Assembly: GCA_947492375.1 (NCBI GenBank)
Contig: CANLMI010000003.1
Location: 62,001 to 126,000, forward strand
Direction of reading: 5' to 3'
DNA: 64,000 nucleotides
From: an uncultured Kordiimonas sp.
GTDB taxonomy: Bacteria > Pseudomonadota > Alphaproteobacteria > Sphingomonadales > Kordiimonadaceae
Positions 17,228 to 27,313 of this stretch are shown one piece after another. The notes under the pieces were generated by a model. That model was not told where the DNA came from, did not search any database, and saw nothing but the letters and a program-made list of their open reading frames with translations. Position 1 is the stretch's first letter; every line of letters begins with the position of its first letter. The position numbers and the translations under genes were made by a program.

Positions 17228-19849
17228 TTATAATTTACGCTCAACTTCCAACAATTCATACACTTCAACGACATCACCAGCACGGAAATCATGATAATTC
17301 TCAAATGTCATACCACAATCTTGACCAGAGCGTACTTCCTTAACGTCGTCCTTAAAGCGACGCAGGTTATTGATCTCGCCTTCATAGATGATGACATCAT
17401 CACGAAGGATACGGGCTTTACAGTCGCTGCGGATTGAACCTTCAATAACGAAACAACCTGCTGCTTTACCAGCTTTACCTGCAGTAAAGGCTTCTTTGAT
17501 TTCCGCCTGACCAATGACGTTTTCTTTGAACTCAGGGCCAAGCTGGCCGATCATTGCTGCCTTAACTTCGTCGATAAGATCATAGATAATCGAATAGTAT
17601 TTGATCGTCACGCCTTCTGCTTCTGCGGCTTCGCGTGCCTGACGGCTTGGGCGAACATTAAAGCCCATAATCAAAGCGTTTGATGCTTGTGCAAGTGCGA
17701 TATCAGTTTCAGTAATACCACCAACTGCACCGTGAATTACACGGCACTGGATGTCATCATTACCAGCCTTTTGAAGGGCCTGTGTAATCGCTTCTACAGA
17801 GCCTTGTACATCGCCTTTTAAAACAACATCGAAATGTTGTGTACCTTCATCATCCTTGATTTTGGAGAAGATAGATTCGAGTGTTTTTGGCGCCGCCATT
17901 GCAGCCTGACGTTTCTTGAGCGCTTGATCCTGACGATATGCAGTGACTTCTCTTGCGCGGGCTTCGTTTTCCACAACAGCAAAGTCATCACCGGCACCTG
18001 GTGTACCGTTAAGGCCCAGAACTTCTACGGGAACACTTGGCCCTGCTTCTTTAACCTGTGAGCCTTTATCGTTGATAAGCGCACGTACTTTACCCCATTC
18101 GGCGCCAGCAACAAATATATCACCAACTTTAAGAGTACCGCGTTGAACAAGGACAGTGGCAACAGGGCCGCGTCCTTTATCGAGCTTGGCTTCAACCACA
18201 ACGCCTTCGGCAGCACGCTCAGGATTTGCTTTCAATTCTAGAATTTCAGCTTGCAGGCCGAGCGCTTCTCTCAATTTATCAAGGCCCATGCCTGTAATCG
18301 CAGACACTTCAACTTCCTGGGTATCACCCTGGAATGTCTCCACAACAACTTCATGTTGCAATAGTTCTTGACGGACACGGTCGGGGTTAGCGCCTTCACG
18401 GTCCATTTTGTTAATTGCAACAATTAACGGAACCCCTGCTGCTTTTGCGTGATTGATTGCTTCAATTGTCTGAGGCATTACGCCGTCATCACCTGCAACA
18501 ACAAGGACAACAATATCTGTTACGCTGGCACCGCGTGCGCGCATTTGTGTAAAGGCGGCGTGGCCGGGTGTATCAAGAAAAGTGATTTTATTATCGCCGT
18601 CGATTGGCACTTGATATGCGCCGATATGCTGCGTGATACCACCAGCTTCACCAGACACAACATTTGCTTTTCTTAGGGCATCAAGAAGTGATGTTTTACC
18701 GTGATCCACATGACCCATAACAGTTACAATGGGAGCGCGTGATTGTAAATCTTCGGTCTTATCATCGTCACCAACAAGGCCAATTTCTACATCAGCTTCA
18801 CTGACGCGTTTGGCAGTGTGGCCAAATTCTTCTATTACGAGTTCAGCCGTATCTTGGTCCAGTGTTTCATTAATAGTTGCAATAACACCAAGCTTCATAA
18901 GTGTTTTTAGAACACCAGTAGCTTTTTCAGCCATACGGTTGGCTAGTTCCTGAACGCTAATTGCCTCAGGAACAGTAATTTCACGCGATTGTTTTGGTTG
19001 TGCTGAGCTTGCATTAGAAGCTAGGCCCATCTTTTTCGCTTGCATCCGTTTGTATGATGCGAGTGAGCGTTGACGCTCTTCACCGCCTACATTTGAAATG
19101 CTGAGACGGCCACCTTTGCGGCGATCATCGCCGCGGCCCCGGCGCGCTTGCTGCTCATTATTCTGGTTTTTACGGTCCTTGGTACGCTTAGGTTTGCCTT
19201 TGCGTTCTTCGGGCTTGTCGCCGCCGGATGCTTGGCGGGCTTCACTTGCCTTACGCAACTGTACAGCTCTTGCTTCAAGGTCCGCTTTTTTCTTGGCTTC
19301 TGCTTCCGCTTTGTCTTTCGCAGCTTTTTGTTCCGCCAAACGTTTTTCAGCTTCTACATCAGCTTTTTTCTTTGCATCAGTTTCAGCTTTTTTCTTTGCA
19401 TCAGCTTCAGCTAGCGCCCGTGCGGTTTCTTCTTCGCTGCGTGCTGCCGCTTCCGCTGCTTCGCGTTTTTTACGTTCAGCTTCATCTTTAGCGCGTTTCG
19501 CTTCGATTGCAGCTTTTTCTTTCGCTTCTTCTTCGGCGCGAATTTTTGCTTCACCTAAAACTTTTGCACGCTTTTCCATTTCGGCGTCTGTAAGCGTTGT
19601 GCCTGATGATTTAGAAGGCTTTTTCGGCTTGAACCCTTTAGGTTGTTGAGGGGGGACCGGTTTAGCTTCTGTTTGCGCAGGGCTAGGTGACGTGCCACTT
19701 TTGGTTAAGACACGTTTCTTTTTACGCTCAACTACAACTGCCTTGCTGCGCCCATGGCTAAAGTTCTGGCGAACTTGGCCAGTTTCCACGCCTTTACCAA
19801 CACCCAGTGTTGTGCGTCCAGTCAGTGTGAGTTTTTTTTCGTCGCTCAT
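17228..19849 (-). CDS. infB: Translation initiation factor IF-2
   Basis: Initiation GTPase that brings fMet-tRNA to the 30S subunit; 873 residues. The N-terminus has the IF2-associated segment ([16 protein letters not shown]), then a long Ala/Lys/Glu-rich helix (about 90-205) with repeated AKKKAE-type units and an arginine-rich patch ([13 protein letters not shown]). An IF2_N domain follows at about 290-340. The G domain starts near 372: G1 GHVDHGKTS, the [11 protein letters not shown] switch, DTPGHAAF, and G4 NKMD. Domains II, III and IV complete the protein, ending [12 protein letters not shown]. It is in the nusA-ylxR-infB-rbfA operon. Confidence 0.98.
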   Translation of the reverse strand: MSDEKKLTLTGRTTLGVGKGVETGQVRQNFSHGRSKAVVVERKKKRVLTKSGTSPSPAQTEAKPVPPQQPKGFKPKKPSKSSGTTLTDAEMEKRAKVLGEAKIRAEEEAKEKAAIEAKRAKDEAERKKREAAEAAARSEEETARALAEADAKKKAETDAKKKADVEAEKRLAEQKAAKDKAEAEAKKKADLEARAVQLRKASEARQASGGDKPEERKGKPKRTKDRKNQNNEQQARRGRGDDRRKGGRLSISNVGGEERQRSLASYKRMQAKKMGLASNASSAQPKQSREITVPEAISVQELANRMAEKATGVLKTLMKLGVIATINETLDQDTAELVIEEFGHTAKRVSEADVEIGLVGDDDKTEDLQSRAPIVTVMGHVDHGKTSLLDALRKANVVSGEAGGITQHIGAYQVPIDGDNKITFLDTPGHAAFTQMRARGASVTDIVVLVVAGDDGVMPQTIEAINHAKAAGVPLIVAINKMDREGANPDRVRQELLQHEVVVETFQGDTQEVEVSAITGMGLDKLREALGLQAEILELKANPERAAEGVVVEAKLDKGRGPVATVLVQRGTLKVGDIFVAGAEWGKVRALINDKGSQVKEAGPSVPVEVLGLNGTPGAGDDFAVVENEARAREVTAYRQDQALKKRQAAMAAPKTLESIFSKIKDDEGTQHFDVVLKGDVQGSVEAITQALQKAGNDDIQCRVIHGAVGGITETDIALAQASNALIMGFNVRPSRQAREAAEAEGVTIKYYSIIYDLIDEVKAAMIGQLGPEFKENVIGQAEIKEAFTAGKAGKAAGCFVIEGSIRSDCKARILRDDVIIYEGEINNLRRFKDDVKEVRSGQDCGMTFENYHDFRAGDVVEVYELLEVERKL
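19359..19404. repeat. 24-bp tandem duplication inside infB
   Basis: A 22-base unit beginning TCAGCTTTTTTC occurs at 19359-19380 and again at 19383-19404 (period 24 bp). It encodes two successive copies of an AKKKA-type helical unit in the IF-2 N-terminal region. It is in frame and probably length-variable between strains. Confidence 0.75.
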
Positions 19850-19877
19850 GCTACTCTTCGTTCCTTTAGCCTACTAA

Positions 19878-20537
19878 CTATTCAGCGCTTGCCTGAAAGT
19901 TTTGTAGGCGGTCAAGTTCAGCCTTTAATATTTTGGCACCACCGCTATTGAAAACAACGACATGCACCACATTGTCTTTTCCAAGTGCCTTGCTAAGTTG
20001 TTCCCGATTGAAAAGCGATGATATCATTACTTTTTCGGGCAAAGCTGCACTCAGTTTAGTTCGGCCATCATCGCTGCTGTCGGTCGCGGTGATATACCCA
20101 ACAATATTTTTTACTGACTTGCCCATAATTTCCGCTTTGATTTTATCAAATCCGGTAACTATGTGGCCAGCCTTTTGTTCCAGACCCAGCCTATCAAGGC
20201 AACGCCTAATCAATAATCTTTCTATTAGCGATGGTAAATCACTGCTGTCATCCCCAAAAGGTGCCTTTAAAGACCTGGCGACAGCTTTTTTAAATTTACC
20301 TGATGCTATATTATTTTCTAATATAGCACGATTAACGCTAATCCATATGCCCCGTCCTGGCAGTTTCTTTGCCAAATCCGGAACAAGTGATCCATTTGGC
20401 CCCATGACCAAGCGGATCATTGTATCTCTGGGATTATCTTCGCCAGTTATAATGCAAATACGATTATTTGATCGTTTTGCATTTTTGAATGTATCGCCCG
20501 CCAGATGCGTTGTATTTTGTTCATCGGTTTTGGACAT
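19878..20537 (-). CDS. YlxR (RnpM-type) RNA-binding protein with L7Ae-like domain
   Basis: A 219-residue protein. Residues 20-100 form the YlxR/DUF448 domain (NRICIITGEDNPRDTMIRLV, LPGRGIWISVNRAILE). A ribosomal L7Ae/L30e-like domain covers about 110-210. This two-domain form is normal in Alphaproteobacteria, between nusA and infB. YlxR homologues bind RNA, and in Gram-positive bacteria one interacts with RNase P; the alphaproteobacterial role is less clear. The usual C-G-R motif is represented by CIITGE, so one typical cysteine-rich feature is reduced. It lies 64 bp after nusA. Confidence 0.9.
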   Translation of the reverse strand: MSKTDEQNTTHLAGDTFKNAKRSNNRICIITGEDNPRDTMIRLVMGPNGSLVPDLAKKLPGRGIWISVNRAILENNIASGKFKKAVARSLKAPFGDDSSDLPSLIERLLIRRCLDRLGLEQKAGHIVTGFDKIKAEIMGKSVKNIVGYITATDSSDDGRTKLSAALPEKVMISSLFNREQLSKALGKDNVVHVVVFNSGGAKILKAELDRLQNFQASAE

Positions 20538-20601
20538 ATTCAGTCATGACGGTTTCTAACCCGCTAATCTCCTTTGTTATTCACCTGATTAAACAAGTGA
20601 A

Positions 20602-22194
20602 TTATTCTTCTTCGCTTTCAGCAGTGTCACTGTCTTCGGTTGTTTCTGGCTCTTCACTAGCCATGAGTTCTTCCGCTGTAATCCAGCCAAGAGCAACACG
20701 CGCAGACATAATCATATCGCTTGCGTCTTCTTCAGTAATCGAGAATTTGCGCAGGATACCATCTTCTTTGCTTGTTAATTCGTCTGCAGCACAACCAGCA
20801 AAGTCTTCGAGTGTTTTGATTTCGTCTTCACCAAGTGCAACCAACATTTGCGGGGTTAAGCCTTCCATGTCGGCCAAGTCATCCTGGACACCGAGCTCTA
20901 CACGCTTTTTATCCGCTGCTTTTGCTTCTGCCTCAAGGAAATCACGGGCCCGTCGCTGTAATTCTGCAACCAAATCGTCATCGAAACCTTCTACACCTAG
21001 AAGTTCTTCAGGTTCCACATACCCGATTTCTTCGACTTCGGTGAAACCTTCTGCAACAAGAAGGTGCGCAAGTGTATCATCAACATCCAGTGCTTCAATG
21101 AAGCGTTGGCTCTGCGCCATAAATTCTTCCTGACGGCGCTCGCTTTCCTCTGCTTCTGTCATTATGTCGATAGTCCAGCCGGTCAATTGGCTGGCAAGAC
21201 GAACATTTTGCCCCCGGCGTCCAATAGCGAGTGATAGCTGATCATCAGGAACAACAACCTCAACCCTTGAACGTTCTTCATCCATAACAACTTTGGCAAC
21301 TTCCGCAGGCTGTAGAGCATTTACTATGAAGCTCGCCACGTCAGGGGACCAGGGAATAATGTCGATCTTTTCGCCTTGCAATTCGTTAACAACGGCTTGA
21401 ACACGGCTACCGCGCATCCCAACGCATGCACCAACGGGATCAATCGATGGATCGTTTGAAATTACTGCAATTTTCGCACGGCTACCCGGATCACGAGCGA
21501 TAGAGCGTAATTCAATAATATTATCGTAAATTTCGGGAACTTCTTGTGAAAAGAGCGACCCCATAAATTCAGGCCGTGTGCGAGATATAAAAATCTGTGG
21601 TCCACGGTTTTCGCGGCGTACTTCATAGATAAAACCACGCATACGCTCGTTTTGGCGAATATGTTCACGTGGAATTACCTGATCGCGGCGCATGATTGCC
21701 TCGGCGCGGCCAAGATCAATAATAACATTTCCATATTCAACACGTTTGACCATGCCGGTAACAACTTCACCAACCCGGTCTTTGTATTCCTCATACTGAC
21801 GCTGACGTTCAGCATCGCGGACTTTTTGAACAATAACTTGTTTAGCAGTTTGTGCTGCGATACGACCAAAATCCATAGGCGGAAGTGAAGAGGCTAAGTA
21901 ATCACCAGGAACTGCATCAGCTTTACTCTCTTTAGCATCTTCAACGCTGATTTGTATTGCAGGGTTTTCAACTTCCTCAACGACTTCAAGCACTCTGAAT
22001 AGACGGATGTCACCGGTGTTTTTATCAATCTGGGCGCGAATTTCATTTTCTATTCCATACTTGGAACGAGCCGCCTTTTGAATCGCTTCTTCCATCGCTT
22101 CAAGAACGATGGTTTTATCGATCGATTTTTCACGTGCGACTGCATCAGCTATTTGCAGAAGTTCCAGTCTATTTGCGCTGACAGCAGGTGTCAT
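20602..22194 (-). CDS. nusA: Transcription termination/antitermination factor NusA
   Basis: RNA polymerase-binding elongation factor of about 530 residues. I chose the ATG at 22194 (MTPAVSANRLELLQIADAVAREKSIDK) because GGAG lies 8 bp before it; the alternative upstream start is a TTG. Domains: N-terminal RNAP-binding domain, S1 (RVGEVVTGMVKRVEYGNVIIDLG), KH1 and KH2 (GACVGMRGSRVQAVVNEL; LAIGRRGQNVRLASQLTGW), and C-terminal helix-hairpin-helix acidic repeats. The tail is Glu-rich. It lies between rimP and ylxR in the conserved order. Confidence 0.97.
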   Translation of the reverse strand: MTPAVSANRLELLQIADAVAREKSIDKTIVLEAMEEAIQKAARSKYGIENEIRAQIDKNTGDIRLFRVLEVVEEVENPAIQISVEDAKESKADAVPGDYLASSLPPMDFGRIAAQTAKQVIVQKVRDAERQRQYEEYKDRVGEVVTGMVKRVEYGNVIIDLGRAEAIMRRDQVIPREHIRQNERMRGFIYEVRRENRGPQIFISRTRPEFMGSLFSQEVPEIYDNIIELRSIARDPGSRAKIAVISNDPSIDPVGACVGMRGSRVQAVVNELQGEKIDIIPWSPDVASFIVNALQPAEVAKVVMDEERSRVEVVVPDDQLSLAIGRRGQNVRLASQLTGWTIDIMTEAEESERRQEEFMAQSQRFIEALDVDDTLAHLLVAEGFTEVEEIGYVEPEELLGVEGFDDDLVAELQRRARDFLEAEAKAADKKRVELGVQDDLADMEGLTPQMLVALGEDEIKTLEDFAGCAADELTSKEDGILRKFSITEEDASDMIMSARVALGWITAEELMASEEPETTEDSDTAESEEE

Positions 22195-22258
22195 TACATT
22201 CACTCCAGTTGCTTTGTGGGTCAAATACCCTACAAACCAGTTTCATTCAACCGGCAGA

Positions 22259-22783
22259 TTAATTATCTGCCTGCTCCATTTCGCGCTGTTTTTGTACAGC
22301 GTCCAATAACTCATCAGTTAACAAAAGCTTCGCCTTACTAATTTCATCAAAGTTTAGCGAAATATGGCCTTCGTCGGTATACATATTCAATGTGTCATTT
22401 TCAAATGACACTAGTCTTCCTCTAAAACGACGGCGACCTTCAATCTGGCCTTTTAGTTCTATTTTAGCATCAAACCCAATCCAGCGTTTGAAATCTTTAG
22501 GGCGTGTTAGAGGGCGGTCAACTCCTGGCGAGCTTACTTCAAGGAGGTATTCATCTGGCAACGGGTCTTCAACGTCCATCAGGGCAGATAGTTCGCGAGA
22601 TAATTTCGCGCAATCATCGACACCCATCGTTCCGTCAGGTTTCTCTGCCATTATTTGCAATGTTGGCTTGCGGCCGCCACCATAGCTGACACGTATAAGC
22701 TCGTAGCCTAGTGCCTCTACAGTAGGTTCAATCAAATCAGCAATATGTTCAGCAGGATCGCTCAATCCTATTCCTTTCGTCAC
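22259..22783 (-). CDS. rimP: Ribosome maturation factor RimP
   Basis: 30S assembly factor acting early at the S12/S19 stage; 174 residues. GTG start with an AAGGAAG site upstream. Conserved segments are the LGYELIRVSYGGGRKPTLQIMAEKPDG strand region, DDCAKLSRELSALMDVEDPLPDEYLLEVSSPGVDRPLTRPKDF (the family signature, about 55-98) and a C-terminal SH3-like barrel. It is the first gene of the rimP-nusA-ylxR-infB-rbfA-truB-rpsO-pnp operon. Confidence 0.96.
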   Translation of the reverse strand: MTKGIGLSDPAEHIADLIEPTVEALGYELIRVSYGGGRKPTLQIMAEKPDGTMGVDDCAKLSRELSALMDVEDPLPDEYLLEVSSPGVDRPLTRPKDFKRWIGFDAKIELKGQIEGRRRFRGRLVSFENDTLNMYTDEGHISLNFDEISKAKLLLTDELLDAVQKQREMEQADN

Positions 22784-22818
22784 TCGCTTCCTTGGGTTTC
22801 AGGTATAGAATATCGCAA

Positions 22819-22836
22819 AGTGGGTAAAAACCCACT
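22819..22836 (-). promoter_or_regulatory. Hairpin in the rimP leader
   Basis: AGTGGGT (22819-22825) and ACCCACT (22830-22836) form a perfect 7-bp stem with a 4-base loop, about 36 bp upstream of the rimP GTG and downstream of the predicted promoter. It would be in the 5' UTR of the whole operon. The loop reads TTTT in the minus RNA. Confidence 0.4.
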
Positions 22837-22873
22837 CCCGAATAATTAACAATACTCTGGGAGAAGCGCGTTT

Positions 22874-22902
22874 TATATACAGGGATGCAAGCATTGCCGC
22901 AA
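22874..22902 (-). promoter_or_regulatory. Predicted promoter of the rimP-nusA-infB operon
   Basis: On the minus strand TTGCGG (22897-22902) is followed after 17 bp by TATATA (22874-22879). It lies about 90 bp upstream of rimP. It is a reasonable sigma-70 match in the 205-bp gap after trmB; other initiation sites are possible. Confidence 0.45.
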
Positions 22903-22988
22903 GCTACAAATGACTCATTTGCCATATATTAAGCCTGCTATGTCACTAATTTGGGTATTTTTGTGAGATTTCGGGGAGATAATTGCCG

Positions 22989-23708
22989 TTATTCACATTT
23001 GGTAAAGACCAGATATGTTGCTTTTCCTTCCATGGCTTTAGCTTCATATCTTGTCTCAGGCCAGTCTGCGGGGCGGTTTTGCCAGTCTTCAGGTGTTTCG
23101 GCTGTCCAAATAAAGTCATTGCGATTCGCCATCTGAATCATTGTCCACTCTCGGTAAATTGGATGATCAGTACCGATGCGTAATTCTCCGCCGGGTTTTA
23201 AAATACGTGAAATATCGTTAAGATTGTCGGGGTTAACAAATCGTCTGCGGGCGTGGCGCTTTTTAGGCCAAGGGTCGGGGTGAATCAAAAAGACTTTTGT
23301 GACAGCTTCATCAGGCAGGTGCCATAAAATATGCCGGGCATCATCACTATATAACCGGATGTTCTTTTGCCCGCTCGCATCAATTTTATCCAATAGACTG
23401 GCAACACCGTTCATATAAGGCTCGCAGCCAATTAACCCAACATGTGGGTTCTTGTGCGCTTGCCATGCCAAATGTTCGCCTTTGCCAAACCCTATCTCTA
23501 GCCAGACTTCTTCATAGTTTTTGAAATAACTTTCAGTATCAATGAATTGCTGCGGTTTTCGTTGATTTGATGCTTCTATCAATAGAGAAGGCAGGCATTC
23601 GTCAATAAGTTTTTGTTGACGTGCTGACAGCGTAGGGCCCTTGCGTCGGCCGAAAAAACGCTGTTCTGGCCTTAAGTATTCAATGTCTTTTGTATCAGTA
23701 TCGGTCAT
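22989..23708 (-). CDS. trmB: tRNA (guanine-N7-)-methyltransferase
   Basis: SAM-dependent enzyme that makes m7G46 in tRNA; 239 residues. The SAM-binding motif EVWLEIGFGKGEHLAWQA is at about 68-85, the LYSDDARHILWHLP acidic motif follows, and the family signature IHPDPWPKKRHARRRFV is at about 138-155, with ELRIGTDHPIYREWTM later. The N-terminus (PEQRFFGRRKGPTLSARQQ) carries the usual arginine-rich lead-in. In related genomes trmB follows metK; here metK is absent and the plus-strand cpaF-like gene starts 196 bp away. Confidence 0.95.
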   Translation of the reverse strand: MTDTDTKDIEYLRPEQRFFGRRKGPTLSARQQKLIDECLPSLLIEASNQRKPQQFIDTESYFKNYEEVWLEIGFGKGEHLAWQAHKNPHVGLIGCEPYMNGVASLLDKIDASGQKNIRLYSDDARHILWHLPDEAVTKVFLIHPDPWPKKRHARRRFVNPDNLNDISRILKPGGELRIGTDHPIYREWTMIQMANRNDFIWTAETPEDWQNRPADWPETRYEAKAMEGKATYLVFTKCE

Positions 23709-23904
23709 GGGTGACCTGTTAAACTAATTTTTTGCGATGAGCAATTATTCAATTTTTTACCTTGAGTGTTTTGATTTGCCGAGCGCTTCAAAAAAGGTTT
23801 CAGCCTGATTGGTTTTATAACTGGAATATTTCTCAGCTATTAACTCTAAGCTAATATTTATGCGGTAGTTTTACTTATATTTTAGATTATTTTTTAGGAA
23901 TATT

Positions 23905-25389
23905 ATGACTAAGAAAAAAGCATTTGGAACATTTGGGCGCAAGCCATCTGGTTTAATTGCAAGCGCACTGGCACAGTCGCCCCCTGCCAAATATTTGGAC
24001 GATAAGATCGATTTTGATTCTGACGAGGATGATGAGCAAGCTTCTGAAACGGATGTAAATAATGAAACTGTTGACAAAGCTAAACCGCAAAAGCGCATTC
24101 TGACCAACACTATTTCTCAGCGCGATAAGCAAGATTGGTTGTTTAAAGTTAAGGATCAGGTTTTACCTATTTTACTTAGCCGTATTGATGTGGAACCCGC
24201 CTCTTTACTTGAGCGCGATGAATTGGAGGTTGAATTAGAACCTGTTATTCATGATGTAATAGGTGCGCTAAAATTGACCCTGAACAGGCAAGAGTTTAAT
24301 GAGTTAATTCCTCTTATCTTGGATGAAATGGTTGGGTTTGGCCCGCTCGAAAGATTACTGGCTGATGAGGCTGTTAGTGATATTCTGGTGAATGGGCCGA
24401 AGCAAATTTACACTGAAAAAGGCGGTAAACTCGTCCAGTCGGATCTAACATTTCGCAATAATGAACATGTGCAGGAAATCGCTACCCGGATTTGTAATAA
24501 AGTTGGAAGAAATGTGAATATTTCTTCGCCCATTGCTGATGCTCGCTTACCAGATGGTAGCCGGGTGAATGTTATCTTACCGCCGCTCTCGTTAAAAGGA
24601 ACTGCGATTTCGATTCGTAAATTTCGTCAGGATCGTATGCAACTGGATGATTTGGTTGATCGTGATTCGCTGTCAGTGGATATGGCGCGTTTTCTTAAAA
24701 TTGCAACGTTGGCTCGGATGAATATTGTGGTTTCCGGGGGAACAGGTTCTGGTAAAACAACTATGTTGAATGCGTTGTCACAGTTTATTCACCCTGGTGA
24801 ACGTATTGTTACAATTGAGGATGCGGCAGAGTTACAACTTAAACAACCTCATGTTCTGCCACTTGAAACTCGTCCAGCCAATCTGGAAGGGCAGGGGGCA
24901 ATAACTATTCGTGATCTTTTGATTAACTCTCTTCGGATGCGACCGGACCGTATTATCCTTGGTGAGGTTCGCGGTGATGAATGTGCCGAAATGCTTCAGG
25001 CATTTAATACAGGGCATGATGGGGGCATGTGTACAATACACTCTAATAGCCCTCGTGACGCAATTACACGTATGGAGAACTTGCTTCAGGCTTCAGGTTC
25101 GCAGTTCCCTATCGCAGCTTTGAGGCGTCAAATTTTGGATGCTGTTGATATCATTGTTCAGGTGAAACGACTGAGAGATGGCTCAAGAAAAGTAATCTCG
25201 ATTGAAGAACTTGTTGGTATGGAAGGAACGGTTGTTACTTCGCAGACGCTCTATAATTTTGATTATAATGATAATCCGACAGCAGATAAAATAGAGGGTG
25301 ATTTTGTCCGCAAGGCAACAAGACTGCACAATGAAAAACGCTTTGTTGAAGCAGGCTTGGGCGATAATATTAAGGAACTCTACCGATGA
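23905..25389 (+). CDS. CpaF/TadA-type secretion ATPase (orphan)
   Basis: Type II/IV secretion-superfamily ATPase of 494 residues. After a polar, acidic N-terminal region (about 30-65) there is an all-alpha N-terminal domain ([24 protein letters not shown]) and the RecA-like ATPase core. The core has Walker [10 protein letters not shown] (278-286), the Asp/His box region ([24 protein letters not shown]), Walker B-like [11 protein letters not shown] (349-358) and the His box ([11 protein letters not shown]). CpaF drives assembly of Flp/Tad pili, but no other tad, cpa or pilin gene is present. It is coupled to a small downstream gene by a 4-bp stop-start overlap. Confidence 0.88.
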   Translation: MTKKKAFGTFGRKPSGLIASALAQSPPAKYLDDKIDFDSDEDDEQASETDVNNETVDKAKPQKRILTNTISQRDKQDWLFKVKDQVLPILLSRIDVEPASLLERDELEVELEPVIHDVIGALKLTLNRQEFNELIPLILDEMVGFGPLERLLADEAVSDILVNGPKQIYTEKGGKLVQSDLTFRNNEHVQEIATRICNKVGRNVNISSPIADARLPDGSRVNVILPPLSLKGTAISIRKFRQDRMQLDDLVDRDSLSVDMARFLKIATLARMNIVVSGGTGSGKTTMLNALSQFIHPGERIVTIEDAAELQLKQPHVLPLETRPANLEGQGAITIRDLLINSLRMRPDRIILGEVRGDECAEMLQAFNTGHDGGMCTIHSNSPRDAITRMENLLQASGSQFPIAALRRQILDAVDIIVQVKRLRDGSRKVISIEELVGMEGTVVTSQTLYNFDYNDNPTADKIEGDFVRKATRLHNEKRFVEAGLGDNIKELYR

Positions 25390-25631
25390 CGGTACAATCA
25401 ACTTCGGGGAAAAAAAGCCTTTTGGTTCATAAAGAGCGTGTAGAGGTTTCAATCATAATGCCCGATGGATCTAATATTGAAGGGTATGTTTTCCTGAGTG
25501 AGGGGGAGCGCGTTTCTGATATGCTGAATTCTGAGCGTAGATTCTTACCACTTGAACTTACCAGCCGTGAACTATTGCTGGTGAATAAAGATTCGATCGC
25601 ACTTTGTAAGCCAATCAATAGGCCCGATTAA
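25386..25631 (+). CDS. Small protein coupled to the CpaF-like ATPase (DUF6812-like)
   Basis: An 81-residue protein whose ATG overlaps the cpaF stop (ATGA), so the two are translationally coupled. It is predicted to be a small beta-rich domain: VEVSIIMPDGSNIEGYVFLSEGERVSDMLNSERRFLPLELTSRELLLVNKDSIALCKP. The motif of a GERVSDMLN stretch followed by RFLPL resembles the uncharacterised DUF6812 family as I remember it (not checked). There is no signal peptide or membrane segment. Its position suggests it regulates or adapts the ATPase (inference). Confidence 0.65.
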   Translation: MTVQSTSGKKSLLVHKERVEVSIIMPDGSNIEGYVFLSEGERVSDMLNSERRFLPLELTSRELLLVNKDSIALCKPINRPD

Positions 25632-25654
25632 TCCTTTGATATGTGATTATTATC

Positions 25655-27295
25655 CTAACGTTTTCTTTTTTGTATTAAATATGTCAGCGCTAGGATAATC
25701 AGCGAGGTAAGGATAACCAGCAGTATTTTTACTCTTACGGGTACCCTCGGGGCTTCGATTGCGCGCGGTAAAACGCTATCAATAACGCCTTGCCGGTTGA
25801 GTTCTAGCTGGCTGAGTGTACGCCCATAAGGGTCAATAACTGCGCTTATGCCGCCGCCTGCATTACGCACCAATGGTAAGCCCTCTTCAATAGCTCTAAA
25901 GCGCGCCAGCGCTAGATGTTGGTATGGGCCATCTGTTAATCCAAACCATCCATCATTTGTTATATTTAGAATCCACTCTGGGCGCGGTGCCTCTTTGCTT
26001 GAAGGAGCAAGCACATTACCAGGGAAGATAACTTCATAACAAATCAACGGTGAAAAAGGTGGAACACCAGGCAGCGAAAGAGTTTCATTTTGTTGCCCGC
26101 CCTGGAAGGCAGAACCACCTGTTAATTGCGATAAGCCTACAGCATTCAGTATGCCTTCGAATGGTAAATATTCACCGAAAGGAACTAGATGTTTTTTGTC
26201 GTATCTGGCGTGAATATCGCCCTTATAGTTCACTGCAAACAAGCTATTATAAAAATCATACTTATTATCGTTTGCTTGATATCTGGGGGCCCCTACTAAG
26301 GCATATGACCCTCTGTCAAGCAGGCGAGAGAGCCGCCAGCGGGGGATTGAACCTTCACGGTCAAAATTTTGTCGTTGTACGGCTGTTTCTGGCCAAATTA
26401 ATAATTTAACGCCGTCTGCTTTTCCTTGTGGAGAGGATGAGCGCGATAACCCTATATGTTTGTCGAAATGGTTTTCAATCAGATAGGAAATCCATTTTTC
26501 GCGTTGTTTAACATTTGCTTGAACCAGCCTGATTGATACGCCGGTATGGAATTTCACTTCGGCTGTTTCTAGTCGCAAGTAGCCTGCCGAACCGATAATA
26601 ATACTTACCAGTGTGGAGGCTAAGGGAAACAAAAGCCAAACGGGTTTTGCGGCTTTTCGAAATATACAGATGTATGACCCTGCAACGATTAGCGACACGA
26701 GTGACAGGCCATAGACGGTAATAAAGCTTGCAGATTGTGCAATGGGTAGCCAGTTGGCCCACATTGCACCAATCAGGTGCCAGGGAAAGCCACTGAAAAG
26801 AATGCCACGGGCAATTTCAAGTAATGTCCAGATCGCTGCAAATACGAAGATGCGAGCTACCATATTGCCTTTGATAAGCCATGTTAGCCAAAATGCTAAC
26901 CCAATATAAAGGGATAGAATTCCAGCAAGACCGAGAATAGCAAATGGCGCCAAAAAGGCCGGAACAGCTTCTTGTTGGGTGAAAGAATACCCTATCCAGT
27001 TTAAACCGAAGGCAAATAAACCAAACCCTGTCCACCATCCGAAACTGAATATCTGCTTTCCAGAAGGTGATCTGTTAATTGCCGTAAGCCATAAGGGTAC
27101 GATAATGAAAAGGAGGGGGAAAAAATCGTTTGGCGCAAAAATACGAGATATTGCAGCGCCGAGAATGAAGGCAAATAACCAATAGGCCATTGAGCCCTTT
27201 GCCTCAATCCACGCAAAAATAAGATCCAGGTAACTGTTTTCTAGGTTTTGTTGAGCGTTGGAAGGCATAAAGCTGTCATTCTTTTTATTGTGCAT
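25655..27295 (-). CDS. lnt: Apolipoprotein N-acyltransferase
   Basis: Inner-membrane enzyme that adds the third acyl chain to lipoproteins, 546 residues. About eight hydrophobic segments (residues 35-245 plus a C-terminal anchor at about 520-540) frame a periplasmic nitrilase-like domain. The catalytic triad is visible: Glu303 (LLIWPETAVQ), Lys367 (ARYDKKHLVPFGEYLP) and Cys419 (PLICYEVIFP). The N-terminus carries a short polar extension before the first helix. It follows corC by 18 bp in the usual phoH-ybeY-corC-lnt order. Confidence 0.96.
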   Translation of the reverse strand: MHNKKNDSFMPSNAQQNLENSYLDLIFAWIEAKGSMAYWLFAFILGAAISRIFAPNDFFPLLFIIVPLWLTAINRSPSGKQIFSFGWWTGFGLFAFGLNWIGYSFTQQEAVPAFLAPFAILGLAGILSLYIGLAFWLTWLIKGNMVARIFVFAAIWTLLEIARGILFSGFPWHLIGAMWANWLPIAQSASFITVYGLSLVSLIVAGSYICIFRKAAKPVWLLFPLASTLVSIIIGSAGYLRLETAEVKFHTGVSIRLVQANVKQREKWISYLIENHFDKHIGLSRSSSPQGKADGVKLLIWPETAVQRQNFDREGSIPRWRLSRLLDRGSYALVGAPRYQANDNKYDFYNSLFAVNYKGDIHARYDKKHLVPFGEYLPFEGILNAVGLSQLTGGSAFQGGQQNETLSLPGVPPFSPLICYEVIFPGNVLAPSSKEAPRPEWILNITNDGWFGLTDGPYQHLALARFRAIEEGLPLVRNAGGGISAVIDPYGRTLSQLELNRQGVIDSVLPRAIEAPRVPVRVKILLVILTSLIILALTYLIQKRKR

Positions 27296-27313
27296 TATTC
27301 ATGCGCATGAGAT

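Noticed and set aside
19098-19649. Plus-strand frame of 183 codons opposite infB
   Set aside because: Low-complexity Ser/Ala/Phe translation is the antisense of the Lys/Glu/Ala-rich IF-2 region.
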